A DNA stretch of 57,793 nucleotides from an uncultured Opitutales bacterium (GCA_938075565.1 CALJGU010000058.1:1-57793); one strand, 5' to 3'. Positions 43,631-53,243 are shown, counted from the first letter of the stretch. Translations and numbers: made by a program. Notes: a model not told the origin generated them from the sequence alone.

Positions 43631-44722
43631 ATGGAAGGAATACCACATATCGAGCCATACATCGCCCGGCATAAAGAGCTGGATGGCGAAATCTCGGACC
43701 CGGATTTCTTCCAGGATCAACGCCGAGCGGCTACCTTGTCCCGCGAACATCAGAAGTTAGGTGTATTGATTGAGCAATATGACGAGCTGGTTCGTTTGGA
43801 AGGTGAAATTTCAGATACCCGTGAATTAGTGAGTGGCGAGGATACCGATGAGGAGCTTAAGGAGTTAGCCGAAGTTGAACTTCCTGAGCTGGAGGAGAAA
43901 TTTGAAACGCTGAAACAGGAAATTCTCATTTCAATGATCCCACCGGATCCGACCGACTCTCGTAACACGATTGTGGAAATACGAGCGGGTGCGGGTGGAG
44001 ACGAAGCCAGTCTATTTGCCGGTGACTTAAGTCGCTTGTATCAGCGTTTCGCGGAATTAAATTCCTGGAAGATTGAGCCAATGAGTAGCAGCCCCTCTGA
44101 AGTGGGCGGTTATAAGGAGAACATCTTTCTCGTAACAGGTGAAGAAGTGTATCGGAAGCTCCGCTATGAATCTGGTGTGCACCGAGTCCAACGCATTCCA
44201 GTCACAGAATCTGGGGGCCGTATTCATACGTCGACAGTTACTGTAGCCATGATGCCTGAAGCTGAGGATGTTGATCTGGATATTGATCAAGGAGACCTTG
44301 AAATCACAACCATGCGCGCGTCAGGTGCGGGTGGGCAGCATGTGAATACAACCGATTCTGCCGTACGAATTGTCCATGTTCCCACCGGTGAAATGGTTTA
44401 TTGTGCCGATGAGCGCTCGCAGCTCAAAAACCGGGATAAGGCATTGAAGGTACTATACTCGCGTTTGCTGGAGAAGAAACAACGTGAAGAGCAGGCGAAG
44501 TATGCTGCGCAGCGCAAAAGCCAAGTGGGCACAGGTGATCGTAGTGAACGGATCCGTACATATAATTTTCCGCAAGGTCGTTTAACTGATCACCGTATCG
44601 GCCTCACACTCCACACGCTGCCACAGGTAATGGAAGGCGAGCTTGAGCCAGTTGTTGATGCTTTGCAACGAGCTGAGTATAAAGGCAAATTGGATGCACT
44701 CCTTGAGGGCAACCTGAGTTGA
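43631..44722 (+). CDS. prfA: peptide chain release factor 1
   Basis: RF1 reads UAA and UAG stop codons and frees the finished peptide. From the ATG at 43631 the protein is 363 residues, the family length; the frame stays open upstream but that part shows no similarity and overlaps the divergent HAD gene. The GGQ catalytic motif lies in RASGAGGQHVNTTDSAVR, with VHRVQRIPVTESGGRIHTS just before it holding the stop-codon recognition region (the PVT tripeptide, typical of RF1). prmC, which methylates the GGQ glutamine, follows 22 bp downstream. Presence of RF1 means UAG is a true stop here. Confidence 0.96.
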   Translation: MEGIPHIEPYIARHKELDGEISDPDFFQDQRRAATLSREHQKLGVLIEQYDELVRLEGEISDTRELVSGEDTDEELKELAEVELPELEEKFETLKQEILISMIPPDPTDSRNTIVEIRAGAGGDEASLFAGDLSRLYQRFAELNSWKIEPMSSSPSEVGGYKENIFLVTGEEVYRKLRYESGVHRVQRIPVTESGGRIHTSTVTVAMMPEAEDVDLDIDQGDLEITTMRASGAGGQHVNTTDSAVRIVHVPTGEMVYCADERSQLKNRDKALKVLYSRLLEKKQREEQAKYAAQRKSQVGTGDRSERIRTYNFPQGRLTDHRIGLTLHTLPQVMEGELEPVVDALQRAEYKGKLDALLEGNLS

Positions 44723-44744
44723 TCCTCAATTTATTGGATTTTAA

Positions 44745-45587
44745 ATGATTACCCTGCTGGAAGTCCTGGAAAAGAGTACGGATTTTCTTGAGCAGAAAGG
44801 TGTCAAAGACGCTCGGCTTAGCGCTGAGTGGATTATGGCTGAGTCACTCGGTGTTAAGCGATTGGACTTATACCTTCAATTTGAGCGACCACTGACAGAA
44901 GAGGAGCTCGGAGGCATTAGGGAAGGCATTCGCCGCAGGTCAAAACGGGAGCCTTTGCAGTATATTCTGGGGGATGTAGATTTTTATGGAGTAACCCTGA
45001 AAACAGATGCCAGGGCCTTAATACCGCGGCCGGAAACAGAATATTTGATAGAGCTCCTTCATACAAAGTATCTCAATCGCGAACCATCTCGTATTCTTGA
45101 CTTGGGTACTGGGACTGGGGCGATAGCGATTGCAATGCTGCACACCTTTCCAAATGCCGAGGCTGTGGCGGTTGACCGTTCAGAAGAGGCGCTTCAACTT
45201 GCTTCGGAAAATGCGGACGCAGTTGGAGTGTCTGATCGCCTGAGCTTGATTCAGTCAAATTGGTTCGAAAATGTGACTGGAGAATTTGAGGTGATCATTT
45301 CTAATCCGCCTTATTTGACGGATGAAGATATGCAGAGTGCAGAGCCTGAAGTTTCTCAGTACGAGCCAACGAAAGCACTCCATGCCGGCAAAGATGGGCT
45401 GAATGACTTAAGTCAGATTGTCGACGAAAGCCTGGGCTACCTAGTTAATGGCGGTGTATTGGCATTGGAGACCGGAATCGCTCAACACGATAACTTGATT
45501 ACTCAAGCTAAGAGCCGAGGTTTTACTTCGATGGAATCGATTAAGGACTTGGCTCGGTTGCCGCGCTATTTGATTGGCCTGCGATAG
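44745..45587 (+). CDS. prmC: release factor glutamine methyltransferase
   Basis: PrmC transfers a methyl group from SAM to the Gln of the GGQ motif in release factors. The 280-residue protein has an N-terminal helical domain (LSAEWIMAESLGVKRLDLYL) and a Rossmann methyltransferase domain with ILDLGTGTGAIAIAM (motif I) and the substrate-binding NPPY in VIISNPPYLTDEDM. It is encoded after its substrate prfA. Its last 47 bp overlap the 3' end of the prc gene on the other strand. Confidence 0.95.
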   Translation: MITLLEVLEKSTDFLEQKGVKDARLSAEWIMAESLGVKRLDLYLQFERPLTEEELGGIREGIRRRSKREPLQYILGDVDFYGVTLKTDARALIPRPETEYLIELLHTKYLNREPSRILDLGTGTGAIAIAMLHTFPNAEAVAVDRSEEALQLASENADAVGVSDRLSLIQSNWFENVTGEFEVIISNPPYLTDEDMQSAEPEVSQYEPTKALHAGKDGLNDLSQIVDESLGYLVNGGVLALETGIAQHDNLITQAKSRGFTSMESIKDLARLPRYLIGLR

Positions 45588-47826
45588 CTGGATCGGTCAG
45601 CTTTCTGAAACCGGAAGGAGTGGTTTGCACACTGGCGGTCTCCGCGATGCTCGCGTCCTTTGTAATGATCCAGTCAGTCAATATTCTCAGACTCTCCTGT
45701 AGATGAATATCGAGTCTGGATTCATCTACATCATCAACCACGTCTTCGTTTTCAGCAGTAGGGTTGTCTAGGCTGGCTTCGACCTCGTTGTTGTTCATGA
45801 GGTCTTCCATCGGAGTTCCTTCTTCCACAACGTTTAAAGTAATTTCACGGCTTTCAAATGTCAGCTTTTCTAATTCTTCCTGTCGTGCTTCCAGTTCATC
45901 TCTGAAAGTTTTATCTTCTTCCTTCTGCTGTTTTCTTTTCTCCAGATTCAACGAGTAGGATTTGATTTCCTGTTTCTCTTTAAAGAAATCGATGCTCTCG
46001 TTGAGGAATGAAAATTCCTCCAAAGAACTTTGGCGGGCTTCACTTAAGGAGGTGAGGTGTTGCTTCAGAGGTTCGTCGATCGGATCAAATAACAATTCGC
46101 TGGCATTACCTTTCTGGTTCCAATTAACGGCCTTGATTTCATCCCAAGGCATTGCGTGATCAAGATCTGCTTCCCCGATGGGTAAGAACTCATTGACGGA
46201 GGGGAGGGCAATATCCGAGATCACACCTTTGTTCTGTGTGGATTGGCCGTTCGGCAGATAAAATTTCTGAATGGTCAACTTGGCTGCGCCCGTGGGTTGA
46301 TCGTTGAAGAAAGAAGGGGAGGCTAATCGGTCGATTTCGAACACGGCTTGAACTGTGCCTTTCCCGTGAGTGGATTTGTCTCCTACAATTAATGCTCGGT
46401 CATAGTACTGAAGTGCACCAGCTACGATCTCCGATGCGGAAGCACTGTTCCGGTTAACCAAAACAATGAGCGGGCCTTTATAAGAGATCTTATCATTACG
46501 GTCCCAATCTCTTCTAATAAACCCTCGGTTGTTTCTAACCTGCACGACAGGGCCGGTCTTAATAAAAAGGCCGGTAAGATCGATCGCTTCTGTGAGAAGT
46601 CCACCGCCGTTGTAGCGAAGGTCAAGAATGAGTCCATGTATGCCCTCAGCTTGGAGTTTTTCAATCAGCTCCTCTACATCTTTAGTTGTGCTGGTAGGCG
46701 TATCATTTTCGTTGATACTCAAGTCACCATAAAACGAAGGGAGTTGGATCACACCAACCGGAAGCGTGGTGTCGGGCATGAGCGGTACTTCAACAAGGCT
46801 GGCACTCGCGCGGCTGGCTGTGATTTTTACTTCGTCACGAACAATGTCTATGACCTCCCTAACGGATGGGTCTGCTGCATCGGAAGGAATCACGGTCAAA
46901 TATACCGTTGTTGATTTTTCTCCGCGGATCATCTTCACAATCTTACGAAGCTTCATGTCGATTACATCTACGGGCTCACCTCCCTCTTGGGCTACAAATA
47001 CAATCTTGTCACCGGCACGCATGCGACCATCCAGTTCGGCTGGTCCACCAGGAATCAATTCGCGGATGGTGCAATAGCCTTCCTCCTGGACCAGTATGGC
47101 CCCAATACCGACGAGAGACAGGCTCATGGATATGGAGAAATCTTCCAGAGTATCTGATGATAGGAAGGTGGAGTGAGGATCAAACATCTGAGTCATCGTT
47201 GTGAGGAATATTTCCTGCACATCCGCGGCTTCGAGATCGTTTAGATTTTTCTGAAGTCGTTCGTAGCGTTTTGTAACGGTATCGACTGCATTTTCTGCTT
47301 CTTCGTCGTTTAATAGATCGAAGAGAAGTTCGTATTTGAGTCTGTTCTCCCAGAGTTCATCCGATGCTTCTATGCCTTCGATCCAAGGAAATTCTTCGCG
47401 GTCTACTACATACTCTGCTTCCGTGGTAAAATCGAATTCCAGAGGCAGCCGGTCTAGCACCCAATCAATACGGGCAAGGACTCTCTCCTCATAGCGCTGG
47501 TAAATTTCGTAAGCTGCATCGAGATCACCGCGTCTCAAACTTCTTTCAAGACGAGAGGCATGTTTCTGGACCATCTCATCCCGGTCACTCTTGAGCAAAA
47601 ACACATGATTGTAGTCGAGGTCTTCCATGAAGCCCTCCAAAAGTTCCTCCGCCTGAGACTGATTGATGAACTTTTGCGAGTAATGGAAATTCTCCATAAG
47701 AAAGACCACGGTCTGGGTCTCTTTTTTCATGGCCTGAGTGTATTCAAAATCACGGGCCTCTAAGAAAGAAGAACCTCCGAATAAGAGGAGGATTCCAAAG
47801 GTAGATCGGGCAATGTGCTTTAGCAT
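45541..47826 (-). CDS. prc: carboxy-terminal (tail-specific) protease, S41 family
   Basis: A 761-residue periplasmic protease of the Prc/Tsp type, which degrades proteins with non-polar C-termini and trims cell-wall enzymes or lipoproteins. A signal peptide (FGILLLFGGSSFLEA) is followed by the helical N-terminal Tsp domain (QAEELLEGFMEDLDYNHVFL), a PDZ domain near 235-320 and the S41 domain. The catalytic Ser is in NRNSASASEIVAGALQYY (about residue 460) and the Lys in DKSTHGKGTVQ (about 485). A C-terminal DUF3340-like coiled region and an acidic tail follow. The 3' end overlaps prmC by 47 bp. Confidence 0.93.
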   Translation of the reverse strand: MLKHIARSTFGILLLFGGSSFLEARDFEYTQAMKKETQTVVFLMENFHYSQKFINQSQAEELLEGFMEDLDYNHVFLLKSDRDEMVQKHASRLERSLRRGDLDAAYEIYQRYEERVLARIDWVLDRLPLEFDFTTEAEYVVDREEFPWIEGIEASDELWENRLKYELLFDLLNDEEAENAVDTVTKRYERLQKNLNDLEAADVQEIFLTTMTQMFDPHSTFLSSDTLEDFSISMSLSLVGIGAILVQEEGYCTIRELIPGGPAELDGRMRAGDKIVFVAQEGGEPVDVIDMKLRKIVKMIRGEKSTTVYLTVIPSDAADPSVREVIDIVRDEVKITASRASASLVEVPLMPDTTLPVGVIQLPSFYGDLSINENDTPTSTTKDVEELIEKLQAEGIHGLILDLRYNGGGLLTEAIDLTGLFIKTGPVVQVRNNRGFIRRDWDRNDKISYKGPLIVLVNRNSASASEIVAGALQYYDRALIVGDKSTHGKGTVQAVFEIDRLASPSFFNDQPTGAAKLTIQKFYLPNGQSTQNKGVISDIALPSVNEFLPIGEADLDHAMPWDEIKAVNWNQKGNASELLFDPIDEPLKQHLTSLSEARQSSLEEFSFLNESIDFFKEKQEIKSYSLNLEKRKQQKEEDKTFRDELEARQEELEKLTFESREITLNVVEEGTPMEDLMNNNEVEASLDNPTAENEDVVDDVDESRLDIHLQESLRILTDWIITKDASIAETASVQTTPSGFRKLTDPAIAGQSNSAATEPSP

Positions 47827-48046
47827 TATCTGTAATGTAGAGTTTGACGTGCGTGTCTGTCACTCATCAATTTTTCGAACCGATTTAATCAAGTTCCAAA
47901 TATGGTTCTAATATTGTTGGGGTAGTGAGAATGGGAAGGCAAAGTTCCGATGGTATATTTACTTGGTATTCGCAACTGAGCAGCCGTCTTAAGGGACCCC
48001 TTAGAGGCCATTTGTTTCGGCCGACCAAGCGAAAAGGGGAAGTTAG

Positions 48047-48955
48047 TTACTTGTTCAAGAGCTCCTTGGCTTTGTCCAGTGTTTCGCGTTCCTTCTCGGT
48101 CAAGGAACCAAAACCTTGTGTATTTATTTTATCCAAGATGCGGTCGACCTCTTTCTGGAGTTCGCCTCGATTAGTAAAGTTTATCCGAAAACGCCCGGTT
48201 TGGGCCTTGTCCGTCTTTTTGCTGGTAAACCATTTGGGTGGCTTAATGTCGGGTCCGCTAAAAGAAAAGTCTTTGTTGAGAATGTATTTTACGAAGACCC
48301 ACCCGCCGAGCATGCCACCCAGGTGAGCTGAGTGTGCGATCGGTATGAGTGGGCTGCCGAAGATCGCCAAGTCATTTATTACGAATCCTACCAGCTCGAA
48401 AATCAGCATTATTTTAAGTAGGTCTCTTGGCGTCGTATTAAACGGGATTACCAAAAAGAGGAGTACTCTGATAGGCTGATTAGGCAGGTGTTTGGCAAAA
48501 GCCACGAATAAACCCATCACGCCCCCGGACGCACCTATCACGTTCGCGCCAGGGACTTTCCACGAAATAATGAGAAACCAAGCGATTCCTCCTAAAAGGA
48601 CAGCAAGTCCGTAGAGGGTAAAAAATCGAGTGGTTCCAAGTAGTTGAATGAGGACCCGGCCCAGCCAGAAAATCATCAATCCATTAAACAATATATGAAA
48701 CAGGAAAAAGGCCCCATCGGTGGAATGAAGAAAACTATACGTTAGAAAATTCCAGATGTAGCCATGTTCGACCCCATAAGAGGACAAAGAGAATAGTGCT
48801 AGAAATGAATGATAAGCATCCTTGCCTGCCAAATTTCCAATCAAAATTTGTACAATAAAAACACCTACGATACTTCCCAGTAGCCAGTAGAGGGGTTTTA
48901 GTGCGGAAGGCTGGTTTGGCTGCGCCCGCATGTATGGGCGGTCATAAAGGGACAT
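48047..48955 (-). CDS. rhomboid-family intramembrane serine protease
   Basis: A 302-residue membrane protein with six helices in residues 20-225. The catalytic pair is Ser143 in GASGGVMG and His211 in HSAHLGGMLGG, and the His87/Asn91 of helix 2 (FHILFNGLMIFWLG) fit the oxyanion site. The C-terminal ~80 residues are soluble and charged and include NRGELQKEVDRILDKIN and LTEKERETLDKAKELLNK, an end often seen in verrucomicrobial and bacteroidal rhomboids. Targets are unknown. It diverges from the ferredoxin gene. Confidence 0.93.
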   Translation of the reverse strand: MSLYDRPYMRAQPNQPSALKPLYWLLGSIVGVFIVQILIGNLAGKDAYHSFLALFSLSSYGVEHGYIWNFLTYSFLHSTDGAFFLFHILFNGLMIFWLGRVLIQLLGTTRFFTLYGLAVLLGGIAWFLIISWKVPGANVIGASGGVMGLFVAFAKHLPNQPIRVLLFLVIPFNTTPRDLLKIMLIFELVGFVINDLAIFGSPLIPIAHSAHLGGMLGGWVFVKYILNKDFSFSGPDIKPPKWFTSKKTDKAQTGRFRINFTNRGELQKEVDRILDKINTQGFGSLTEKERETLDKAKELLNK

Positions 48956-49124
48956 CTATTTATTGAAAGTGTTGGGCTTGGAGAAAGGGTTCCCCGTTCT
49001 TTGGGTAGAAAGAGCACCTTTCCCTTCTCCTCAAGAAAGTGCAACCCTTTCGGCTATTTTTTGCATGGAGCCCTGCCACGCTTAACCTTGACAGGGTAAA
49101 CAGATTATCAAGTGTTTTCCCATT

Positions 49125-49361
49125 ATGGCAGACATAGACGCAAAGTGGCCCGAAAACGCATCAGGTAAATTTTACGTGGATGACCAGTGCATCGACTGCG
49201 ACCTTTGTCGCGAGACCGCACCGGATTTCTTCACGCGCGACGAAGATGGAGGTTACTCCTACGTCCACGCACAGCCTTCGGAGCAAGAAGGAATCGATCA
49301 GTGTATGGAGGCCCTAGAAGGCTGTCCGGTAGAAGCCATTGGAGAAGACGGCGACGCATAA
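49125..49361 (+). CDS. small [4Fe-4S] ferredoxin
   Basis: A 78-residue acidic ferredoxin with one cluster. Ligands are Cys22, Cys25 and Cys28 (CIDCDLC) and Cys67 (GCPVEAIG). This is the one-cluster type related to the ferredoxins of Thermotoga and Desulfovibrio. An extra Cys60 (QCMEALEGC) may form a disulfide or be free. A perfect TTGACA lies 37 bp before the ATG and could be a -35 element of a transcript with almost no leader. An intrinsic terminator follows 25 bp after the stop, so it is a single-gene unit. The redox partner is unknown. Confidence 0.93.
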   Translation: MADIDAKWPENASGKFYVDDQCIDCDLCRETAPDFFTRDEDGGYSYVHAQPSEQEGIDQCMEALEGCPVEAIGEDGDA

Positions 49362-49386
49362 GTTGCTTGATCAATAGGATTTTTCA

Positions 49387-49415
49387 AAAGCCCTTTCGTT
49401 AGAAAGGGCTTTTTT
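49387..49415 (+). terminator. intrinsic terminator of the ferredoxin gene
   Basis: An 11-bp stem (AAAGCCCTTTC, loop GTTA, GAAAGGGCTTT) runs into a T tract, 25 bp after the ferredoxin stop codon. Confidence 0.9.
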
Positions 49416-49435
49416 GTGGGGAGAGTGCCCATTTG

Positions 49436-49793
49436 ACTAGTAAAGAGCTCGAGGTCTGGTCCAAGGAATTTGAAGAAGCAGGGTTCAAGTATTCATCGCC
49501 ACTGCTGCTGATGGTGTTCTCCTGGCTGGTGTGGTTGCTTCACTCACGATCCTGCCTGTTCTAGCTGTTCCTATGGAATCAAATCTACAAGGGCTCGCTT
49601 GCTCTCTATGGTTCAAATTTCTGGAGGAATTCCCGTCCCAACTATGGGGATTGGTAAAGCAGGTTCTACGAATGCTGGATTATCTGCTTCCTCTATTTTG
49701 GCCCTGAACGATCCAGCTGTGAAGGAAGCTCTTCTTCAGTTCGGCAAGGATCAGGCGACGAAGGTCCTCGCTTCTGAGTTCCCGGAAGACTGA
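49436..49793 (+). pseudogene. purE: purE relic (AIR carboxylase), N-terminus missing and frame broken twice
   Basis: PurE is N5-CAIR mutase of purine synthesis. Three frames together encode its C-terminal two thirds: KELEVWSKEFEEAGFK (from 49442), then VFIATAADGVLLAGVVAS and TILPVLAVPMESNLQGL (from 49489), then LLSMVQISGGIPVPTMG and IGKAGSTNAGL to ASEFPED (stop at 49793). The first break is one missing base near 49489. The second, after CAAGGGCTCG, fits loss of four bases that would restore GLDSLLSMVQ. The first ~60 residues, including the catalytic SGSDWPTM-type loop and the His-Arg pair, are absent, and the ferredoxin terminator sits where they should be. It is therefore a decayed copy, not a functional gene; an intact purE should be elsewhere. 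Confidence 0.82.
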
Positions 49794-49820
49794 TTCGACT
49801 TCAAGTCAATTTTACAAAGA

Positions 49821-49852
49821 AAAAGGACGGTCCCGTTAAGGACCGTCCTTTT
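49821..49852. terminator. bidirectional intrinsic terminator
   Basis: A perfect 13-bp stem (AAAAGGACGGTCC, loop CGTTAA, then its complement) has T on the right and, read on the minus strand, T on its left arm too. It serves the TonB receptor gene from the right and the old purE transcript from the left. Confidence 0.9.
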
Positions 49853-49872
49853 GTTTAGAAATTAGCTATATC

Positions 49873-52368
49873 TTAGAAGCGCTTCCGCACGGTGGCTTCC
49901 ATACGGAATGGCATTCTTGAAACCAGGGAGCCGTTTCCGTAACCAGAATTGTTTACATCCCAGTTGTCTTCATCGGTAACGTTGAAGAGAGCGAGCTTAT
50001 ACATCCAGTTGTCTCTTTCGTAGAAGAGACTTACATCCACTTCGTGTTGGAAAGGGAGGCGGGCTGTATTTGAAATCAACTCGTAGTCGTCTCCACCATA
50101 CAGATTTGGGATGGTGATAGGGTATCCAGCGTAGCCTGAATTCATTTCACCATAGCCCATAAATCCAGCGTGGATTCCAAAACCGTTATCCCACTTGTAT
50201 TGAACAAGTGCATTAACCAAGTGTTCTGGGACACCGGGTGATTCTACGATTCCAGGAGCTCCTTGGAAAGTTGGAGAGATATACAATCCTCCGGTTTCTG
50301 CCCAAGCACGGTCAATTGTGTAGGGGCTAGCATAGAAGCCACCGGTTCTTGTCGCATCGAGGTTGCTGTAACCAAAGGTTGCAAAGAAGTTGCGGTTTGG
50401 CTGGTAGTTGAACTCGATTTCAAATGCCTTGATGTAGACATCGTCGGTTGACATGTCCTGATTCCGTTCGGTGAATTCACGATCCACATAGGCCATTCCC
50501 ATGAAGAAAGTATCCTCGAGGAACGAGAACTTCGCTCCCCATTCGAGCAGCTTACTGTCTTGTCCATCTCCGAAGCCACCAACATCGGGGCGTCCTCCAG
50601 TATCAGCTGGGTAAGTTTCACTGTAGTTATAAGTGAAGTAGACCGTGGTGTTGTCGTTCACCTTATACACGGGACTCACATTGTAGTTGTCGAGGTCGAG
50701 GTTATCCTCGAGGAAGAATCCTCTCTCATCAACACCGTCGCCATCGAAATCAAACGTGCCGCGTTTTCCTAACACTGGGTGAGCCACTTCAGCGTCGAGC
50801 ATGTCTCGGGTGTATCCGACGAGGATACTGAACTTTTCGTCAAACTTAATATCAGCTTGAACGTAAGGACCGAAGTTAAACATGGTCGAGTCTCCACCTG
50901 TTGGCGAGTTTGGATCTCCTCCGATCCACCATTTGCTCAAAATACCGTGAGGTTCCTTTCCGGGAACCCAGGCGCTTCCGTCGTTAATAAAGCCTTGGTC
51001 GGGGACTCGCCTTAGATTTGGGTCACGCGTCATGTCCCAGAAATTTACGGGCTCATTGAAGAAGTGATTTACAGACCAGATGTCATCATATCGGAATCGG
51101 GCACCCATATTGAAGTCAATCCGACCGCCTTCTGCTACGTCCATGCCGAAGCGAACTTCGGTGCGGTTTTCAAACAATTTGTTGTCCTTCAAATACTCAG
51201 AGTAGTGGTAAGAACTGAAAGTATCGCGGTCTTTATAACCGAATGAAGTTTTGTTCACTACAACTACGTCATTATTCAGTTCCCAGATTTGGTCGACTCC
51301 ACCGAAGATCGAAACACCTCTTGAGTCATCTCCTGGTGCAGCAAGCTTCCAACGACGGTCCACTTGTACTGTATTATTTGCCACAGGAATGATGGTTGAG
51401 AAACCAGCACCACCGAAGCGGCTGGCGTATTCAATTCCTGGGCGACCGTCGCCGAACATATTATCTCCATTTCCGAGCAAGGAAACATAGTTGGCGTATT
51501 CTTCGTCTGTTTGACGATTTGGGACATAAAGACCGTGATCGACCAAGTCCTGTGAAACACGATTGATTCCCCAGTTTTCTGTGTAATCAGCAAAGAAGAA
51601 CTCGATATTGGCTTCGATGGTGTAGGTGTCACTCGGCTTATGTGTCAGCGCCAAGTATAAAGCGTGAGTGTTTTGCTTCCAAAACTGCCAGTAGCCATCC
51701 CAATCTTTACCCTCGTAGGACATACGCCAAGCGGTCTTTCCGTCATTGAAAGGTGCTCCGTAGTCGACACTCCATGTGTATTGATCGTAATCTCCAAGGC
51801 TGAATTGAACTTCACCATGAGGACCGTCGAAGTATGGTTTCTTGGTAATTAAGTCGGCATATCCACCGAGGTAATTGGTTGTTCCATAAACAACACCAGC
51901 TGGGCCCTTAACAATGTTAACCGACTCAACTGCATTGAAGTTAACTGGCAAACCATTACCATTCACAGATCCGCCACGACGCATGCCGTTCACGAACATA
52001 TCTGCTTCTTGTCCACGAAGGTTTGGTGTCGTTGGAGCTCCGAAGTTGCTCTTAGTGTATGAACTTGAGGTCAACTTTGAGAAGTCACGCACATCTTTAA
52101 TGGCGATCGCATCGAGTTGCTCACGTGAAATAATCGTCACATTCCGGGGAGTATCGAGAATGCTGCGATTGGATCCGTATACTGAGTTGAACGGACGCGA
52201 GGTCGGCATGATGTTCTCCTCAATAGGAATTTCACTAATCGACAGTTCTGCGAGATCGTAGGTGTCTAGGTTCTCATCGTTATTCTCTTGAGCGAAGACC
52301 GTCCCCAAGGGCACGATCATGCCTAGGAAGACGGCGAGGCATTTTTTCCAGTAGGATTCTATATTCAT
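49873..52368 (-). CDS. TonB-dependent outer-membrane receptor
   Basis: An 831-residue outer-membrane transporter. It has a signal peptide (LAVFLGMIVPLGTVFAQ), a plug domain (about 65-190: TPRNVTIISREQLDAIAIKD; TPNLRGQEADMFVNGMRRGG; SVNIVKGPAGVVYGTTN), and a 22-strand barrel rich in aromatic residues, ending with the strand MEATVRKRF and a terminal Phe. An N-terminal stretch LAELSISEIPIEE may act as TonB box. The ferric-siderophore receptor family has this architecture, but no ligand or regulator is encoded nearby and substrates such as oligosaccharides or vitamins are also possible. Two flanking terminators or gaps suggest a single-gene unit. Confidence 0.93.
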   Translation of the reverse strand: MNIESYWKKCLAVFLGMIVPLGTVFAQENNDENLDTYDLAELSISEIPIEENIMPTSRPFNSVYGSNRSILDTPRNVTIISREQLDAIAIKDVRDFSKLTSSSYTKSNFGAPTTPNLRGQEADMFVNGMRRGGSVNGNGLPVNFNAVESVNIVKGPAGVVYGTTNYLGGYADLITKKPYFDGPHGEVQFSLGDYDQYTWSVDYGAPFNDGKTAWRMSYEGKDWDGYWQFWKQNTHALYLALTHKPSDTYTIEANIEFFFADYTENWGINRVSQDLVDHGLYVPNRQTDEEYANYVSLLGNGDNMFGDGRPGIEYASRFGGAGFSTIIPVANNTVQVDRRWKLAAPGDDSRGVSIFGGVDQIWELNNDVVVVNKTSFGYKDRDTFSSYHYSEYLKDNKLFENRTEVRFGMDVAEGGRIDFNMGARFRYDDIWSVNHFFNEPVNFWDMTRDPNLRRVPDQGFINDGSAWVPGKEPHGILSKWWIGGDPNSPTGGDSTMFNFGPYVQADIKFDEKFSILVGYTRDMLDAEVAHPVLGKRGTFDFDGDGVDERGFFLEDNLDLDNYNVSPVYKVNDNTTVYFTYNYSETYPADTGGRPDVGGFGDGQDSKLLEWGAKFSFLEDTFFMGMAYVDREFTERNQDMSTDDVYIKAFEIEFNYQPNRNFFATFGYSNLDATRTGGFYASPYTIDRAWAETGGLYISPTFQGAPGIVESPGVPEHLVNALVQYKWDNGFGIHAGFMGYGEMNSGYAGYPITIPNLYGGDDYELISNTARLPFQHEVDVSLFYERDNWMYKLALFNVTDEDNWDVNNSGYGNGSLVSRMPFRMEATVRKRF

Positions 52369-52556
52369 AATGTTTGTGTATACTAGTTTCCAGTAGTTCT
52401 AATTATTTCGTATTTGTTGCAGTATGCGTGCCAGAGACGTTGGTAGATAGCAGATTTATAAAAAAACTTTCTGGCAGCGGTCACTCCTTTAAAAAACTAA
52501 ATCGCAGGATGAGGAAAGAGTATTGCGATCTTGGCAATATATTTAGGGTTTTTACT

Positions 52557-53243
52557 TCAACTTTTATGGGGCTCATTCGCCATGTTATTCCCCGATTGGA
52601 CTATATCCTGCATTTTTTGGGCTACTTTCTCCAAAGTCAGGTGAGTCGTGTCTATTTTTATGGCCCCGTCAGGGCAGGTGAGAGGTGCCGTTTTGCGCTG
52701 TTTATCTAACTGATCGCGCTTTTGAATACTGTCGACTTGGCCTTCTAATTCCCTCCGACGTGCCCGCTCAGCTTCATCGGCAAACATGAAAAAGCGAAAA
52801 TTTGCATCGGGGAAGATAATGGAACCAATGTCGCGGCCCTCCATGATGAGCCCTTCGAAGCCACTTTCCTTTGCCAGATCAGCATAGCCGCGTTGGTGCT
52901 TCAGCAGAAATTGGCGAACCTCAGGGATTGCAGCAACAATTGAGACCGCATTGTTGACAGCTTCTGAACGAATTTCGTCTCCAAGCACCTTCGATTCTAA
53001 GGTGATTCTGGCCTCTCTCCCCTCTACTATAGTACCTATAGGTATAGTTTCGAGGTAGGAACTGACCGAAGCGTCATCGTCTGGCTGGATTCCAGCTTGC
53101 AAGACGGCCCATGTTAGCGAGCGGTAATGTGAGCCCGTGTTTACGTACAAAAGCTTCAATCGCTCGCTCAGTATTTTGGAAGTGGAGGACTTCCCTGAAG
53201 CTGCGCCTCCATCAACGGCGACTAGAATAAATGATTTTCCCAT
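52557..53243 (-). CDS. cmk: cytidylate kinase
   Basis: Cmk phosphorylates CMP and dCMP. The 228-residue protein has the P-loop AVDGGAASGKSSTSK (residues 9-23), the substrate-binding LYVNTGSHYRSLTW, and EGRDIGSIIFPDANFRFF, then the RRRELEGQ lid and KIDTTHLTLEKV. It is slightly shorter at the N-terminus than some relatives but complete. The ATG overlaps the aroA stop codon by one base (TAATG), so translation is coupled in the tyrA-aroA-cmk operon. This gene order (aroA next to cmk) is widespread in bacteria. Confidence 0.94.
   Translation of the reverse strand: MGKSFILVAVDGGAASGKSSTSKILSERLKLLYVNTGSHYRSLTWAVLQAGIQPDDDASVSSYLETIPIGTIVEGREARITLESKVLGDEIRSEAVNNAVSIVAAIPEVRQFLLKHQRGYADLAKESGFEGLIMEGRDIGSIIFPDANFRFFMFADEAERARRRELEGQVDSIQKRDQLDKQRKTAPLTCPDGAIKIDTTHLTLEKVAQKMQDIVQSGNNMANEPHKS

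Noticed and set aside
47925-48326. 133-codon frame antisense to the rhomboid 3' end
   Set aside because: Most of it is opposite the rhomboid C-terminus. No family resemblance is seen.
52374-52709. 111-codon plus-strand frame at the TonB receptor start
   Set aside because: It runs through the intergenic gap into the antisense of cmk. There is no recognisable protein.
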